The notes: a model not told the origin generated them from the letters alone. DNA of 64,000 nt from Chaetoderma sp. LZ-2023a (GCA_034401795.1 CM067367.1:50842363-50906362), one strand, 5' to 3'; positions 43,350 to 55,140 are shown, counted from the first letter of the stretch. Numbers and translations: made by a program.

Positions 43350-43627
43350 AAGACGGACTAATTAGGCGGTGTTGTACGAATTGTATGTCTTTACTATTTA
43401 ATAAACACTCTGTTCACCATCTTGAAACTAATTTGACTGGGCGCAGCAACAGATGGCAGCAACAACACCCAGTCAAATTAGTTTCTAAATATTCAGCAGC
43501 TCACCTGTATTGTTTTCTGGTAATTAAGATTCAGAGAGTACAGGGATCTATTGATCCCAACACGGGAAACGTGTGGGTAGAGCTTAACTAGAGATTGGCG
43601 GAGAATAGCTAAAACTCGATTCCTCAA
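43350..43627 (-). mobile_element. Palindromic MITE family A, copy A7
   Basis: Begins AGACGGACTAATTAGG, then GTTGTACGAATTGTATGTCTTT, the core (TTGAAACTAATTTGACTGGG), and ends GCTAAAACTCGATTCCTC. The outer left TGACGTCA arm is missing. Confidence 0.8.
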
Positions 43628-43789
43628 TTCCCTGTCATATTTGTACAGACATGATTTTATTCGAACTGATGTTGACCTCCAAAATAGTCAACAACTTTTT
43701 TTAAATCAATGCATATCATTTAAAGGAAGTCTCACCTTATCTTATACTAACCAATCATGTGAGAGAGAATTTGCCACACATAATCTGAC

Positions 43790-44105
43790 ATTTTTAGCTT
43801 TTTATCATGCTGACAACGAAAGCTATTCAGGCTTTAGTAGCTAAATGTTGATACATTTCTACAGCATATGATGGCTGTCATGATTTACTTTTCAACCAAT
43901 CAGGCAAAAATACCTGGCATGACTGCCTCAGTAGGCCTACATACGCTCAGTCATAGAGGTGCCGGCTATAGTTTGACAATGTGCTCTAAAAGCAACCATA
44001 CAGGTAAGCTGTTGAATATTTTGAAATCAATTATACTGGAAATTGTTGCTGCCTATGGGAGCAACAACTTCCAGTGAAATTACTTTCAAAATATTCAACG
44101 GGATG
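43790..44105 (+). mobile_element. Palindromic MITE subfamily B, copy B1
   Basis: CATGACTGCCTCAGTAGGCC, CTCTAAAAGCAACCATACAG, GTAAGCTGTTGAATATTTTG, then stem loop AATTGTTGCTGCCTATGGGAGCAACAA. The core is shared with family A but the left arm differs (CTCTAAAAGCAACCA instead of TTTCCAGAAAACTA). Confidence 0.75.
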
Positions 44106-44356
44106 AGTATTACATCATAAAGAATGTCGTGCATTAGCACTTACATGACATCCCACGCTATCGCTTGATGAGACAAAATGGTGGCGATCACTGTTCAACA
44201 TTTACGCGATATTACAAGGCAGATAATTGTGATACAGATGAGGAAATATGACAGGATATGAATGATATGGAATCTATAAACCATAATCTATTGGTGGAAT
44301 ACAACATTTGAGATGAGAAGAGCATTCCCTTTAAGCCAGCGTCCTCCTCCACACAT

Positions 44357-44468
<112 letters not shown>

Positions 44469-44482
44469 TGCTAAAGGTCAGT

Positions 44483-44797
44483 CAATGCACCTTTCAATTT
44501 TTAGCCATGCCCCGCCTATCACTAGCTAAGCGCCACTCACACCTCGATCGTGTTGGGATCGATCGATATCTGAACTCCCTGACTATCAATTTCCAGAAAA
44601 CTATACATGTAAGCTGTTGGATATTTTGAAATTAATTTGACAGCTATGTTCGTACAACGTGTCGGACTATTACGAGTTAAAGACGGGCCATATAGAATCA
44701 TTTATGACGTAATGATTATGACGTCATCCTACACGCACCTTAGCTGATTATGATGGCATATGACGTCAGATGATAGATGGATACTCTGCACAGGTGA
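44483..44797 (+). mobile_element. Palindromic MITE family A, copy A8 (internal deletion)
   Basis: CAATGCACCTTTCAATTTTT start and CTGCACAGGTGAATT end are present, but the second half of the stem is deleted: TTAATTTGACAGC joins directly to GTTCGTACAACGTGTCGG. Confidence 0.82.
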
Positions 44798-45049
44798 ATT
44801 ACCTTACGTGACAGGACAACGCTGATTATAACCAGATTGTATATTTTGAAAATATGTTCACTGCAAGAAGAACGAAGGAAAGCTATCTATTGCATATTAA
44901 ACGTTTACACTATGTAACACTGCACCACCTGGTCGCTTCAGACAAATGGTTAATTAGTAGAACTTTCGAAACGCAATTAAAGGTCACGTGATAGTAATTC
45001 TTTATGATCGGTGGTTAAGGGTTTCGTCCATCATCTGATCAAACGAAAA

Positions 45050-45242
45050 GCTATAGAAATGTCCATGTGCAGGCCAAGAGAAGGCAAATAGTGAAAATTT
45101 ACCACAGAAATTATTGGCACGGTAGCCGAGCCAGCCAATCCCGTAGTAAATTTTCAAAAATAGTCTTTTCTTGACCTGCAAATTAACGTTCAATAAGGAA
45201 ATATTTTGATTTTCTTTACCAAATTTAGACATTAAAGGGTTA
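45050..45242. mobile_element. Palindromic TTAA-ended MITE (family P)
   Basis: AGAAATGTCCATGTGCAGGCC at 45055 is mirrored by GACCTGCAAATTAACGTTC at 45173. The core is GGCACGGTAGCCGAGCCAGCC. The end ATTAAAGGGTTA at 45231-45242 matches 7021-7032. Confidence 0.75.
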
Positions 45243-46089
45243 CAGATCGTGACAATGGCATACTCCCCTCTAAGCGGAAACGTGTTGCGAGTAGTTCATG
45301 CTTCACGTGGGCCAGAAATCAGGTTGAAATGTGTGTGGATAATGGACAAAAATAGCTTTTCCAGACTGATATTGACGGCATTTGAGACGTACAGTTTTAA
45401 ATGACATAATTTGTGAATGCGATTTGTCAATCAAGCATATACTAGTTGCATAATCTAAGAGATGTCTCTTCACCTGAGGTTAAAACTTAGATGTCGTAAC
45501 CAAACGACGCGTTTAGTGTGCTCTAAACGTAAAGCTTCGCATTTTAAACCACAGAAATCATTACCTAGTTGTGATTATATGATCAAATAATGGTATTTTC
45601 GTGACAATTTTGAGTATATTATGCAGATTACGCATATTTCCCTTACTTAGTTCTAGACTTTTAATTTGCTAAGCTAGGGGACTTTCTGAAACGCACAGTG
45701 AGGAAAAATCATACTTCAATTTGTAATGAGTTAACTCCTAAAATCTCATGATTGACTGAACTATAAACAACATTCATTGTCTGCCGGCTTAGAGCATGCT
45801 TACTAGTTGGCCCTGTTTAAGAATATTCCGGTCCGATAATTGCTTCGCAAACAACTCACGGATTGCATTCCGTGGTCGCAATACCTTATGCCTTCTTCAA
45901 ACTCCTTAAACGCGTTCTAACATTGGATAGTGTCGTAAATATATCATCAAACGGGCTTAGGATAGCGCCTTAGGCTAGGGAGTTTGTCTTTCGTCCTCAG
46001 AAAAATGTAGTCGTTTCTACCCCGCCGGATCATCGGACCTAGCCCAAGGATCTCATTAAATAGGTAGCGGTAAGGGTCTATAAGGGAGG
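45243..46089. other. No recognised gene
   Basis: No frame, repeat or palindrome of note detected by reading. Confidence 0.5.
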
Positions 46090-46323
46090 CAATGGACCTT
46101 TCCAATGTTAGCTAAGTCCCTCCCATCTCTAGCTAAGCTCCACCAACATCACGCTCGTGTTGGGATCGATCGATCCCTGAAATCCCTGACAATCAATTTC
46201 CAGAAAACTATACAGGTAAGCTGTTGAATATTTTGAAAGTAATTTGACTGGGTCAGTCAAATTAGGTTCAAAATATTCAACAGCATCTTTATTAAATAAT
46301 AAAGACATACAATCCGTACAACA
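46090..46323 (+). mobile_element. Palindromic MITE family A, copy A9 (right arm lost)
   Basis: CAATGGACCTTTCCAATGTT start, AACTATACAGGTAAGCTGTT, shortened loop (TGACTGGGTCAGTCAAATTA), ends at CATACAATCCGTACAAC before the CRE-rich arm. Confidence 0.85.
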
Positions 46324-46359
46324 ACGCTTAGCTCATCGGACTCTATCGAATATTTGTTT

Positions 46360-46625
46360 GCAAGTGAAAGTTGGCAATATTCAAACAAATCTGGTATAAT
46401 CTGGTATATTACATTGTGGATTGCGAGACAATATTTTAATTAAGCTCCAGCCCCATGGTGGGGGTGGCGTATGGTGTTTGGACATTTGGTGAAAGCAAGT
46501 AAAAGTTGGCAATATTCAAACAAATCTGGTATATTATATTGTGGATTGAGAGACAGTATTTTAATTAAGCACCAGCCCGGTGGGCGGTGGGGGCGGGCGT
46601 ATGGTGTTTGGACATTTGGTGAATG
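46360..46625. repeat. Two-unit tandem duplication (~135 bp)
   Basis: Units start GCAAGT-AAAGTTGGCAATA at 46360 and 46495 and share TGTGGATTG-GAGACA-TATTTTAA and GCGTATGGTGTTTGGACATT. They differ mainly by small indels in a G-rich segment. Confidence 0.9.
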
Positions 46626-47231
46626 CGTGATGTGTTTGCGTAGGCATGCCATCGACTGCGCGTTGTAGTTATGAATTGTAATTATTACTATGGTGTTGAA
46701 AGTTTATATAACTCCTATCGAAATTGATCATATTTAGTTAGCAAATATGCACGTACATAACTGATTCTGTCAACAACAAAAAATGAGTGAATTTGATATG
46801 CTTGATGGCCAGAATGTATCATGGGTTGTTGTAAATACATCGATTCACATCAGCTAGTAGGCCCTATGCAGAGCCTTTAAAAGCATATACGACAAAGCCA
46901 TTCTAAGATGTGAAATAATTGCACTTCAAAAGCCTAAGTGATACATGGTGAAGGTTTACGCTCAGCTTTGTTTGAATGTATATTACCGCTTAAGCTATCA
47001 AAACATAGGATTCAAAGGGAATGGTTGCGGTGCAGTATGCATCAGTGATATCTTGGGAAACAAAGAACATATGTCAATAGCGTTATCTATTTAAAAAAAA
47101 TTGAAATTGGTATATTAAGAGCAGTGTACGAATGTTTGAAAACATTCAAGTAACCGAATCTTACAGAAGCCAAAGTTTTACTGAGCTTACCAGTGTGAAC
47201 TAAGACCGCACACCTTCTTGGACAACTTTAA
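46626..47231. other. No recognised gene
   Basis: A/T-rich spacer without recognisable motifs. Confidence 0.5.
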
Positions 47232-47593
47232 TTCACCTTTCCAGAGTATCCATCTATGATCTGACGTCATATGCCGTCATATTTAGCTAAGTGACGTGTA
47301 TGCTGTCGTCATAATCATAACGTCATGAATGATTCCATACCTCCCGTCTTTAACGCGTAATAGTCCGACACGTTGTTTGAATTGTATGTCTTTGCTATTT
47401 ACTAAACATGGTGTATAGGCAGCAACAGCAACCAGTCAAATTAATTTCAAAATATTCAACAGCATACATGTATAGTTTTCTGGAAATTGATGGTCAGGGA
47501 GTTCAGCGATCGATCGATCCCAACACGGACGTGGTGTGGGTGGAGCTTAGATTGAGATGTGCGGGGTTTACCAAAAACTGGAAAGGTTAATTG
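47232..47593 (-). mobile_element. Palindromic MITE family A, copy A10
   Basis: TTCACCTTTCCAGAGTATCC start, TGACGTCATATG and TGACGTGTATG words, AACTGGAAAGGTTAATTG end. The first half-stem is deleted at GGTGTATAGGCAGCAACAGC. Confidence 0.85.
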
Positions 47594-47651
47594 CTATGTT
47601 GTCCCTAATCGTATACGTGTGTATAATCATTAGCGAAGCAGTGGCTGATAA

Positions 47652-48707
47652 GTTCATAGGGTGTTCCTAACAAACCGACAGCGGACAGAATTACATTTTA
47701 AAATTGCAGAGCACCCTTTCGAGATTGTGGATGAATTTATTTATGTAGGTGTCTGTCTCAAACAAAACGGAAGCTTTGTTAGCTGTAGGACTCGGAACGT
47801 TAAACAGGCAACCAAAGCCACTTTCTCTTTACTAAGTAAAATAAAAGAGCATGACATCCCAATAGACTTACAAAATTATTTATTCGACACAATGATAACA
47901 CCTATCTTACTGTATGCCTCGGAAGTGTGGGGATTCGAAAATGATCGCCAGATAGAAACTTGCCAAACAAAATTCTTTAAAAATACATTACACCTTAAGA
48001 AATCCACACCAAATGTCATGATACATGGCGAATTGGGCCGACTGCCACTCAATGTAACTATAAAATGTAATATGGTCAGGTTCTGGGCGGGGTTGGTAAA
48101 CGCTGGGTATGGGAAACTGTCATCAACACTGCACTACTTAGCATTACAATTCTCAAGAGAACGAAATATTGAAATCAAATGGATTAAAACCATCAAATTC
48201 ATTCTAGAATTAACTGGTCAGGCAGACTTGTTCTACCAGGAGGAAATATACACCGCACAAGTAATCACCAAAACAAAAAGAGTCCTCGAACAACAATATA
48301 CCGCTGAGTGGAAAGCAACCATAAACCAATCGTCACGTCTGACATTCTATAGACAGATCAAAGAGAATATAGTTTTTGAGAAATATTTAAAACTCCTACC
48401 GTACCGAGAAGCTCTTATCTTATGTCATTTCCGAACACTTAACCACAAACTAACGATTGAATCCAAAAGATGGCTAGGTATTGACAGATCAGAAAGATTG
48501 TGTTCTGAATGCAACTGCATAGAAGATGAGATGCATTTTCTTTTCTCATGCTCTAAATTCAATAGACAAAGGCAGAAATTCATACCACGATTCTATACAG
48601 AAAACCCTAATACCGAGAAAACTAAAGGATTGTTTGCAATATGCAATAAACCGCTCCTTATCAAACTCTCCAAATACTTGTTAGCATCCAAAAAATTAAA
48701 CAGCTAG
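47652..48707 (+). CDS. LINE reverse transcriptase C-terminal part, intact frame, 5' truncated
   Basis: An uninterrupted frame of about 350 codons opens after a TAA at 47649-47651 and ends with TAG at 48705-48707. There is no genuine start; the first candidate codon is GTG, so the 5' part of the element is missing. Residues near the N-terminus (IVDEFIYVGVCLKQNGSF) are the strand after the RT active site, YLGV-like. MITPILLYASEVWGFEN and FFKNTLHLKKSTPN are the RT thumb of jockey/CR1/I-type LINEs. HGELGRLPLNVTIK and MVRFWAGLVN follow. A C-terminal Cys/His cluster, CSECNCIEDEMHFLFSC, is the usual nucleic-acid-binding end. No frame breaks over 1 kb suggests a more recent insertion than its neighbours. 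The 3' limit was not determined. Confidence 0.82.
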   Translation, partial: VHRVFLTNRQRTELHFKIAEHPFEIVDEFIYVGVCLKQNGSFVSCRTRNVKQATKATFSLLSKIKEHDIPIDLQNYLFDTMITPILLYASEVWGFENDRQIETCQTKFFKNTLHLKKSTPNVMIHGELGRLPLNVTIKCNMVRFWAGLVNAGYGKLSSTLHYLALQFSRERNIEIKWIKTIKFILELTGQADLFYQEEIYTAQVITKTKRVLEQQYTAEWKATINQSSRLTFYRQIKENIVFEKYLKLLPYREALILCHFRTLNHKLTIESKRWLGIDRSERLCSECNCIEDEMHFLFSCSKFNRQRQKFIPRFYTENPNTEKTKGLFAICNKPLLIKLSKYLLASKKLNS

Positions 48708-49009
48708 ACTAATTCATCCATCTTCTCACCCAATCATACATCCGAGTTATCTATCAACCCAAGTATCCATCGTCATCATTGTTAAAGCGATGCTAATCTC
48801 ATCTCAAATGCGATAGATTGTACGATAGATTATAGTTTATGGATTCCATATCATTCACATCCTGTTACATTCCCTTACATGTATCACAATCATTTGCTTT
48901 GCAACATGGTGTAAACATTGAACAGTGAGCACCGTGATTTTGTTTGCTCAAGAGATAGTGTATGGTGTCATGTAAGTGCCAATGCATTACATTCTTTTTT
49001 ATGCAAATC
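48708..49009. other. Probable 3' UTR of the LINE and spacer
   Basis: No coding. Several GATAGATT words near 48815-48835. No poly(A) or short tandem tail was recognised. Confidence 0.4.
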
Positions 49010-49320
49010 ATCTTGGCGAATATTTTGGGGATAATTTGATTGGAAGTTGTCATTGCCTATGGCAGTAACGGCTTCCGGTCAAATTGGTCTCAGAATAGTC
49101 ATCAGCTTACTTGTATGATTGTTTTCATATCATATTGCCAAATTATATGTGACACCGCTATGACTGAGCGTATTGACCAAGGCAGATACGCTAGTTTTTC
49201 CTTCTGATTGGTTGAAAAGTAAGGCATGACAGCCACCATAGGCTTTGGAAATGTACCAACGTTAAACTACTCAAGCCTGAATAGCTTTCTTTAGCGGCAT
49301 GATAATAGGCTTAGTATTAT
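49010..49320 (-). mobile_element. Palindromic MITE subfamily B, copy B2
   Basis: ATAATTTGATTGGAAGTTGTC-TTGCCTATGGCA stem, CATCAGCTTACTTGTATGAT and CTGATTGGTTGAAAAGTAAGGC words match B1, B3 and B4 in inverted order. More diverged than the others. Confidence 0.65.
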
Positions 49321-49514
49321 AGTATAGTTTACGAATGACGTGTTAGATCAGCTGAACAACTATTATATGAAGTTAGTTCTCCTTTAATACTGCCTGAAAC
49401 ACTGCAGGGGCAAGTGGCCCAAAATAGTTAATAAATTGATTATTGTTGTTATCATTATTATGTAAGCGATCCCACTGTCGTAGCCCTCGTCGGCAGCGCG
49501 GCGGAGATGGTATG

Positions 49515-49556
<42 letters not shown>

Positions 49557-50025
49557 TTGTATTTCTACCGCCACTGTCAATGTACAAATAATCCTCATAT
49601 GCCGTTGTCACGGCCTGAGTGTAATAAAGAAAATACGAAAAAATACGAATACGATACTCGCAGTATCCTAGATTCTTGAAACGTGCTCTTTGCTGTCTCA
49701 CTGAAAATAATACACCTACTATTCAAAAGGTATAACTGTCGGATTAATATAGCCAATATAATTTTATTTATGATAAAGATATGTAAATATGCGTCTTGTT
49801 AAATTTCTCTTCAAATTAAAAAAAAATAATTTAGTCATTTTTGAAGGCTATATATGCAGCTAATCGTCTGTGTCAGCCAGTAAATTAATACCCAGTTATG
49901 CGCTATTGCTATTTACTGAACTCTCGTCACCGGCGTTCGCGACAACTAGCCGCGTGGTGAGTGTATGCGCATGAGTCATCTCGCCAAAATATACGATATC
50001 TATAGTCCGATCATTGTGTACAGCT
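49321..50025. other. No recognised gene; (AAT)n microsatellite
   Basis: 49514-49556 is (ATA)n. The rest is A/T-rich spacer. Confidence 0.7.
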
Positions 50026-50429
50026 GATGGACCGTTCCAGTTCATCCATCAATCATATGACGTCATAATCAACTACTCATTGATTATAACGTCATCCTAC
50101 ACGACACGTGTAGGATGACGTTATAATCAATGACGTAGATAAGTTCGTCACGAACGCTTAATTGATATCGGACTAAGCGTTGTTGCACAAATTGTATGTC
50201 TTTGCTATTTAATAAAGATGCAGTTGAATATTTTGAAACTAATCTGACTAAGCATCAACAGCACCCAGTCAAATTAGTTTCAAAATACTCAACAGCTTAC
50301 CTGTATAGTTTTCTGTAAATTGATAGTCAGGCAGTTCAGGAATAGGTCAATCGACCCCGACACGGTGAAGTGTGGGTGGACTTTATTTAGGAATGGGCGT
50401 GGCATGGCTAAAACTGTATTTCTCCATTA
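50026..50429 (-). mobile_element. Palindromic MITE family A, copy A11
   Basis: GATGGACCGTTCCAGTTCAT start, ACTGTATTTCTCCATTAG end, core stem with shortened loop, and CAGCTTACCTGTATAGTTTTC (complement of the donor-like word). It ends 51 bp before the ATG of the receptor gene and carries an additional perfect palindrome at 50077-50133. Confidence 0.87.
50077..50133. repeat. Perfect 27-bp-arm palindrome within MITE A11
   Basis: TCATTGATTATAACGTCATC.. through ..CTACACG (50077-50103) is followed by ACA and then its exact reverse complement (50107-50133). No mismatch in 27 pairs. Confidence 0.95.
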
Positions 50430-50480
50430 GGAAACTGATCACACATCAATGTAGCGAGGCATCTTGGATCGTCTATCATC

Positions 50481-51507
50481 ATGGGCGAGAAGGTGGCCTA
50501 TATGAGCGTGCGACTGCCTAATAACACAACAAAGCAATACACTGCCCAGTATGATGTCTTCCTGAATGTAAGCCATGCTCAATCTAACAATATCTACATC
50601 GACTACCTAGACTTGTACGGTTATTTATCGTGGTATATCACCAAGCTAGTACCGTGTGTTGTCTTGATTATCGGAATCCCGGCCAATCTGTTAATCCTAA
50701 CTTATGTGATGCAGTCCGGAAAATATAGATCACCAACATTTCTCGCTATATCTGGCTTGGCTTTATGTGATTTACTCGGTTGTATTTCTGGAGTAATTTG
50801 GGCGAGTTTAATATTTCCGGTCATGCTTGTTCCTAAGCTGCCTTTCTTGTGTGGTCTTACTGTATTCTTCACGTATCTATCTTATTGCGCTAGTCTTCAT
50901 AACGCAGTGCTATTTTCTATACTAAGGTTTGCACAGCTAGCATATTCATTGAAGGCCCGCGCCAGGATAACCACGCGTCTGGTCTTGTCAGTATGTCTCG
51001 CTATATACGTTGCAAATATTTTAGCCACGATACCATTCGGCATATTGTTTAGACCACTGGAAGTCACGCGTAATGGTCACAATGTGTATATATGTGGGGT
51101 TTTCGGTGATTATTACATAAAGGATACAGTTCAGACAACACTATATGTTCCTGTTTCTATATTCCCAATGGTTTTCTTTCATGTTTTGAAATATTGTTCG
51201 CTAAAGCTCCGAGGGCAAGATCGATAGAGTCCCATCTTCCCGTAGTGGCAGTGGAGCAACTGGCGGACGCGCACTTAGTATTATTGTCATATTTGCCATC
51301 TTGACTAATCTGCTTGGATGTATACATGATTCTATGCACACTTACTTCAAATATTCATACCAGGCATCGCATCATCCGCTCTATGTTGGAGAACTGTATC
51401 TGGGTTTGTCCAACCCAACCCTTGATCCATTCGCACACTTGCTGTTTTCAAGAAGCATGCGAAACAAGATCTGGGCAATGTTTTGTCAGATTAAAGGTAA
51501 AAACTAA
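50481..51507 (+). pseudogene. Intronless rhodopsin-like (class A) GPCR with one frameshift
   Basis: The ATG at 50481 opens 248 codons. Extracellular N-terminus with N-glycosylation sequons at Asn14/15 and Asn29. TM1 ~57-78 (IIGIPANLLIL, the N of the GN motif kept), TM2 ~86-110 (LAISGLALCDLLG, Asp97 at the conserved TM2 site), Cys124 before TM3 and Cys205 in loop 2 (likely disulphide). TM3 ends ILRFAQLAYS where D/E-R-Y is usual, so Arg149 is kept. TM4 ~167-190, TM5 ~217-238. The frame stops at 51225-51227. A shifted frame (+1) continues from about 51205 with RALSIIVIFAILTNLLG (TM6) and LYVGELYLGLSNPTLDPFA (TM7, NPxxDPF for NPxxY) and ends at 51507. One indel in loop 3 separates the halves. It could be a recent pseudogene or an assembly error. 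The ligand is unknown. Confidence 0.8.
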
Positions 51508-52850
51508 TTTCAATTCGTCTACTATGTTGCTGTTGCCTCGATATCCATCTTCTAATGGATAGATTCGGTAGCTTGCTTTCCGAATGTGCAACTGTGTATA
51601 CTTACCCGGTGTTCATCTGAAATGACAAGTGGCAAAGGCGTATCGATGATCATTACCATCGGCAATATGATCAGCAGTACCAGGACCATTGTGTTAATTG
51701 TGTAAGGATGGACGGTGATGATAGATGTAGTAGTAGATGTAGTAATAGATAGAGTATAGTAGAACTTGTTGTTGGTCTTTCTTTATTCGTAGGCAGGGTT
51801 CGGGTAAATGGCACGCAGCAATTCTGAGACTGAGTACGAGTACTTTAGCAAATTACTCGAGTACGATTACAATTACGTCACGTGTACTTTTTTTAGCAAT
51901 AGTATTGTGGCTGGGTACGAGTACATTGAGTACGAGTACATTGAGTACGAGTACGGTGTATGGAGTGGATTTGCTATGAATTATATTGCTAAAAATATAA
52001 ATATAAAACACCTTCAAAGGGATGGGTGTAAGCTGTGATATTAACCCTCATCACGTTAAACCGACCAGATCAACCTCTGTAGTAGTGTTGGGAAGTGTCT
52101 CTTTGCAAATCATGAGAATATTTTCAAAAGATTATTAAAGGTACTATGTCACACCAAGTAGTCTTAGATGAAAAATAATAGCAAACTTACGATATTCCAG
52201 GCGTATTTAGCGTACTTTTATGCAATCTAAAAGAATGTGAAATGATTTTCCATGTTGAGCGCCCTATCATTGAAATTGAATTGTGCATAAAAACTATGCA
52301 ACGTGGATGAGTTTTATTTAAAATGTGTAGGTTGTGCCCCGTGAAATGGTGGAATAAACCATTCAATAAGAAGAAGGGCTTCCCCCGTCGCAAAGTATTC
52401 ACAACGCATAAACAAATGTCTCGTGACAGCAACGAGTTTGTGAATGTTACGCTACATATTTTTCTTCTCCTACTCGCGTGTTTTAGCGTGTTCACATGTA
52501 TCAACTTCTTGGTGACACTTGATATTGAATCATATGAAGATATTTGTGCGTTATAATAAGAATATTCAACAATATTTAGCGCGATTGGAAGCGGAAAACC
52601 CTCCCGTCAAGGGGCGTTCGGCCCGGGGCCAATTCGCCAAGGTTACCGTTGTTATTATGGGGCAATTGTAATACGCTGGCGGCTTATTTTAAAGTCCAGG
52701 TGATTTCCGCGATATTACGTCATATTGTACACACCTACGCCAGTTCCATAGCACTATTCTATGCATTGGGCATAAGAAAATGTAGGATATAGGTGAACTA
52801 TTCACGTTTTGCTTGTAGAATACGCATGCACGAGTCTTACAGCTTCATTC
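51508..52850. other. No recognised gene; small GAGTAC and GTAGTA repeats
   Basis: Short repeats: GATGTAGTAGTAGATGTAGT at 51723-51745 and a 15-16 bp unit GTACATTGAGTACGA at 51917-51957. Frames at 52187-52504 (minus) and 52323-52556 (plus) have no recognisable motif. Confidence 0.55.
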
Positions 52851-52854
52851 GTCG

Positions 52855-55140
52855 CTAAGTCAGTCATCCAGACAGTCAGTTGGTCGGTCTGTCAGTGGGT
52901 GGGTGGTTCGGTCTGTCAGCCTGTCTGTCTGTCCGCTACTCATGCAGTCATCTGACCTATCAATCAAGCAGTCGGTCAAGCTGTCACTCATGCACTCATC
53001 CGATCTGTCACCCAGACTGTCAGTCTCTATTTATCATGCCACGCAGCCAGTCCGCCAGTCTGTCACTCATGCAGTCAGCTGATCTGTTACTCATGCAGTC
53101 ATCTGATCTGTCACTCAAGCAGTCATCCGATCTGTCACTCATGCAGTCATCCGATCTGTCACTCATGTAGTCATCCGATCTGTCACTCACGTAGTCGTCC
53201 GATCTGCCACTCATGCGGTCGCTCGGTTGGTCACTCGGTTGGTCGGTCAGTCGGTGGGTGGGTGGTTTGGTCCGTCCGTCAATCAGTCAGTTATGCACTC
53301 GTCCGATCTGTCACTCATGCAGGCATCTGATTTGTCATTCAGGCAGTCCATCAGTCTGTCACTCATGCAGTCATCCGATATGTCACTCATGCAGTCCATC
53401 AGTCTGTCACCCATAGTCATCTGATCTGTCACTCATGCAGTCATGTGATCTGTCACTCATGCAGTCCATCAATCTGTCACTCATACAGTCAACCTATCTC
53501 TCCCGCATGTAGTCATCCGATATGTCACTGATGCATTCTGTCAGTCCGTCACTCATGCAGTCATCCGATCTGTCACTCATGCACCAATCTGATCTGTCAC
53601 TTATGCAGTCCATCAGTCTGTCACTCATGCTGTCATCATATCTGTCATGTATGCGGTCCATCAGTCTGTTACTCACCCAGTCATCCTATCTGTCACTCAT
53701 GCAGTCCGTCAGTCTGTCACTCATGCAGTTATCCGATCTTTCACTCATGCAGTCATCTGATATGCCACTCATGCAGTCATCCGATCTGTCACTCATGCAG
53801 TCTGTTACTCATGCAGTTGGTCGGGCAGCCGGGCGGTCGGTTGCTTGCTCAGTTGGTCAGTCAGTGGGTATTGTCAGTCGGTGGGTGGGTGATTTGTCAC
53901 ATCAGCCTGTCCATCAGTCCGTCACAATGCAGTCATCATATCTGTCACTCATGCAGTCCATCAGTCTGTTACTCATGCAGTCATTCTCTGTCACTCATGC
54001 AGTCATCCGATCTGTCACTCATGCAGTCTGTCACTCATGCAGTTATCAGATCTGTCACTCATGCAGTCTGTCGGGCCGTCACTCATGCAGTTGCTCATCT
54101 GATCTTTCACCCGAACTATCGATCATGCAGTCGGTCGATCAGTCAAAAACAAACCAGCCTGCCCGTCAGTCCATCACTCATACAGCTATCAGAGCTGTCA
54201 CTCATGCGGTCTGCCAATCCGTCACTCATGCAGTCATCCGCTCTGTCACTCATGCATCCGATCAATCCATCACTCATGCAATCAGTCATCAGATTTGTCA
54301 CTCATGCAGTCGGTCAGTCATCCGATCTGTCACTCATGCTGCTGGTCAGTCGGTCGATCGACCGGTCATTATGTCTGTCAGTCCATCGTTCAACCGATCT
54401 GTCACTCATGCAGTTCATCATTCATGCAGTCGATCAGCCGATCTGTCACTCATGCAGTCAGTCAGTCATCTGCTCTGTCACTCATGCAGTAAGTCGGCCA
54501 GTCATTTGATCACTCATTCGATCGGTTGGTCGGTCTGTCAGCCTGTCCATCAGTCCATCACACATGCAGTCATCAGATCTCTCACTCATGCAGTCGATCA
54601 GTCCATCACTCATCCAGTCAGTCATCTGATCTGATGCAATAGGTTGGTCGGTCAGTCAGTCGGCCTGCCCATCAGTCCGTCACTCATACAGCTATCTGAG
54701 CTGTCACTCATGCAGTCTGTCAGTCCGTCACTCATGCAGTTGGTTATCCGATATGTCAATCATGAAGTCAGTCGTTCGGTTAGTCGGACTGTCTGTCAGT
54801 CCGTCACTCAGGCAGCCATCCGCTCTGTCACTCATGCATCCAGTCAGCCCATCAGTCATGCAGTCATCAATCATACGATCTGTCACTCTTGCAGTCGGTC
54901 AGTTATCCGATCTGTCACTCATGTTGTCGGTCCATTGGCTGGTCATTATGGCCATCAGTCCGTCCGCGATTCAGCCAACCTGTCACTCTTGCAGTCCGTC
55001 ACTCATGCAGCCCGTCAGTCTGTCAGTCATGGAGTCGCTAATCCGATCTGTCCCCCATGCAGTCGGTCGGTCATTCGATCTGTCCCTCATGCAGTCAGTC
55101 GGTCAGTCGATCGGTCAGTCAGCCATTTGTCATGACCGTC
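52855..55140. repeat. ~2.3 kb minisatellite based on a 24-bp unit
   Basis: The clearest unit is CTCATGCAGTCATCCGATCT plus GTCA (24 bp), in strict tandem at 53070-53215 and as 19-24 bp variants throughout. Interspersed GTCAGTCG / GGTCGGTC tetramer-like blocks suggest growth from a GTCA-type ancestor. Because 24 is a multiple of three and the unit lacks stops in some phases, it stays open for up to 370 codons (53522-54634), giving Ser-Leu-Met-Gln-rich repeats. Not a CRISPR array: no unique spacers and a eukaryotic context. Confidence 0.9.

Noticed and set aside
52855-55140. CRISPR-like array
   Set aside because: Repeats are directly tandem with no unique spacers, and the genome is eukaryotic.
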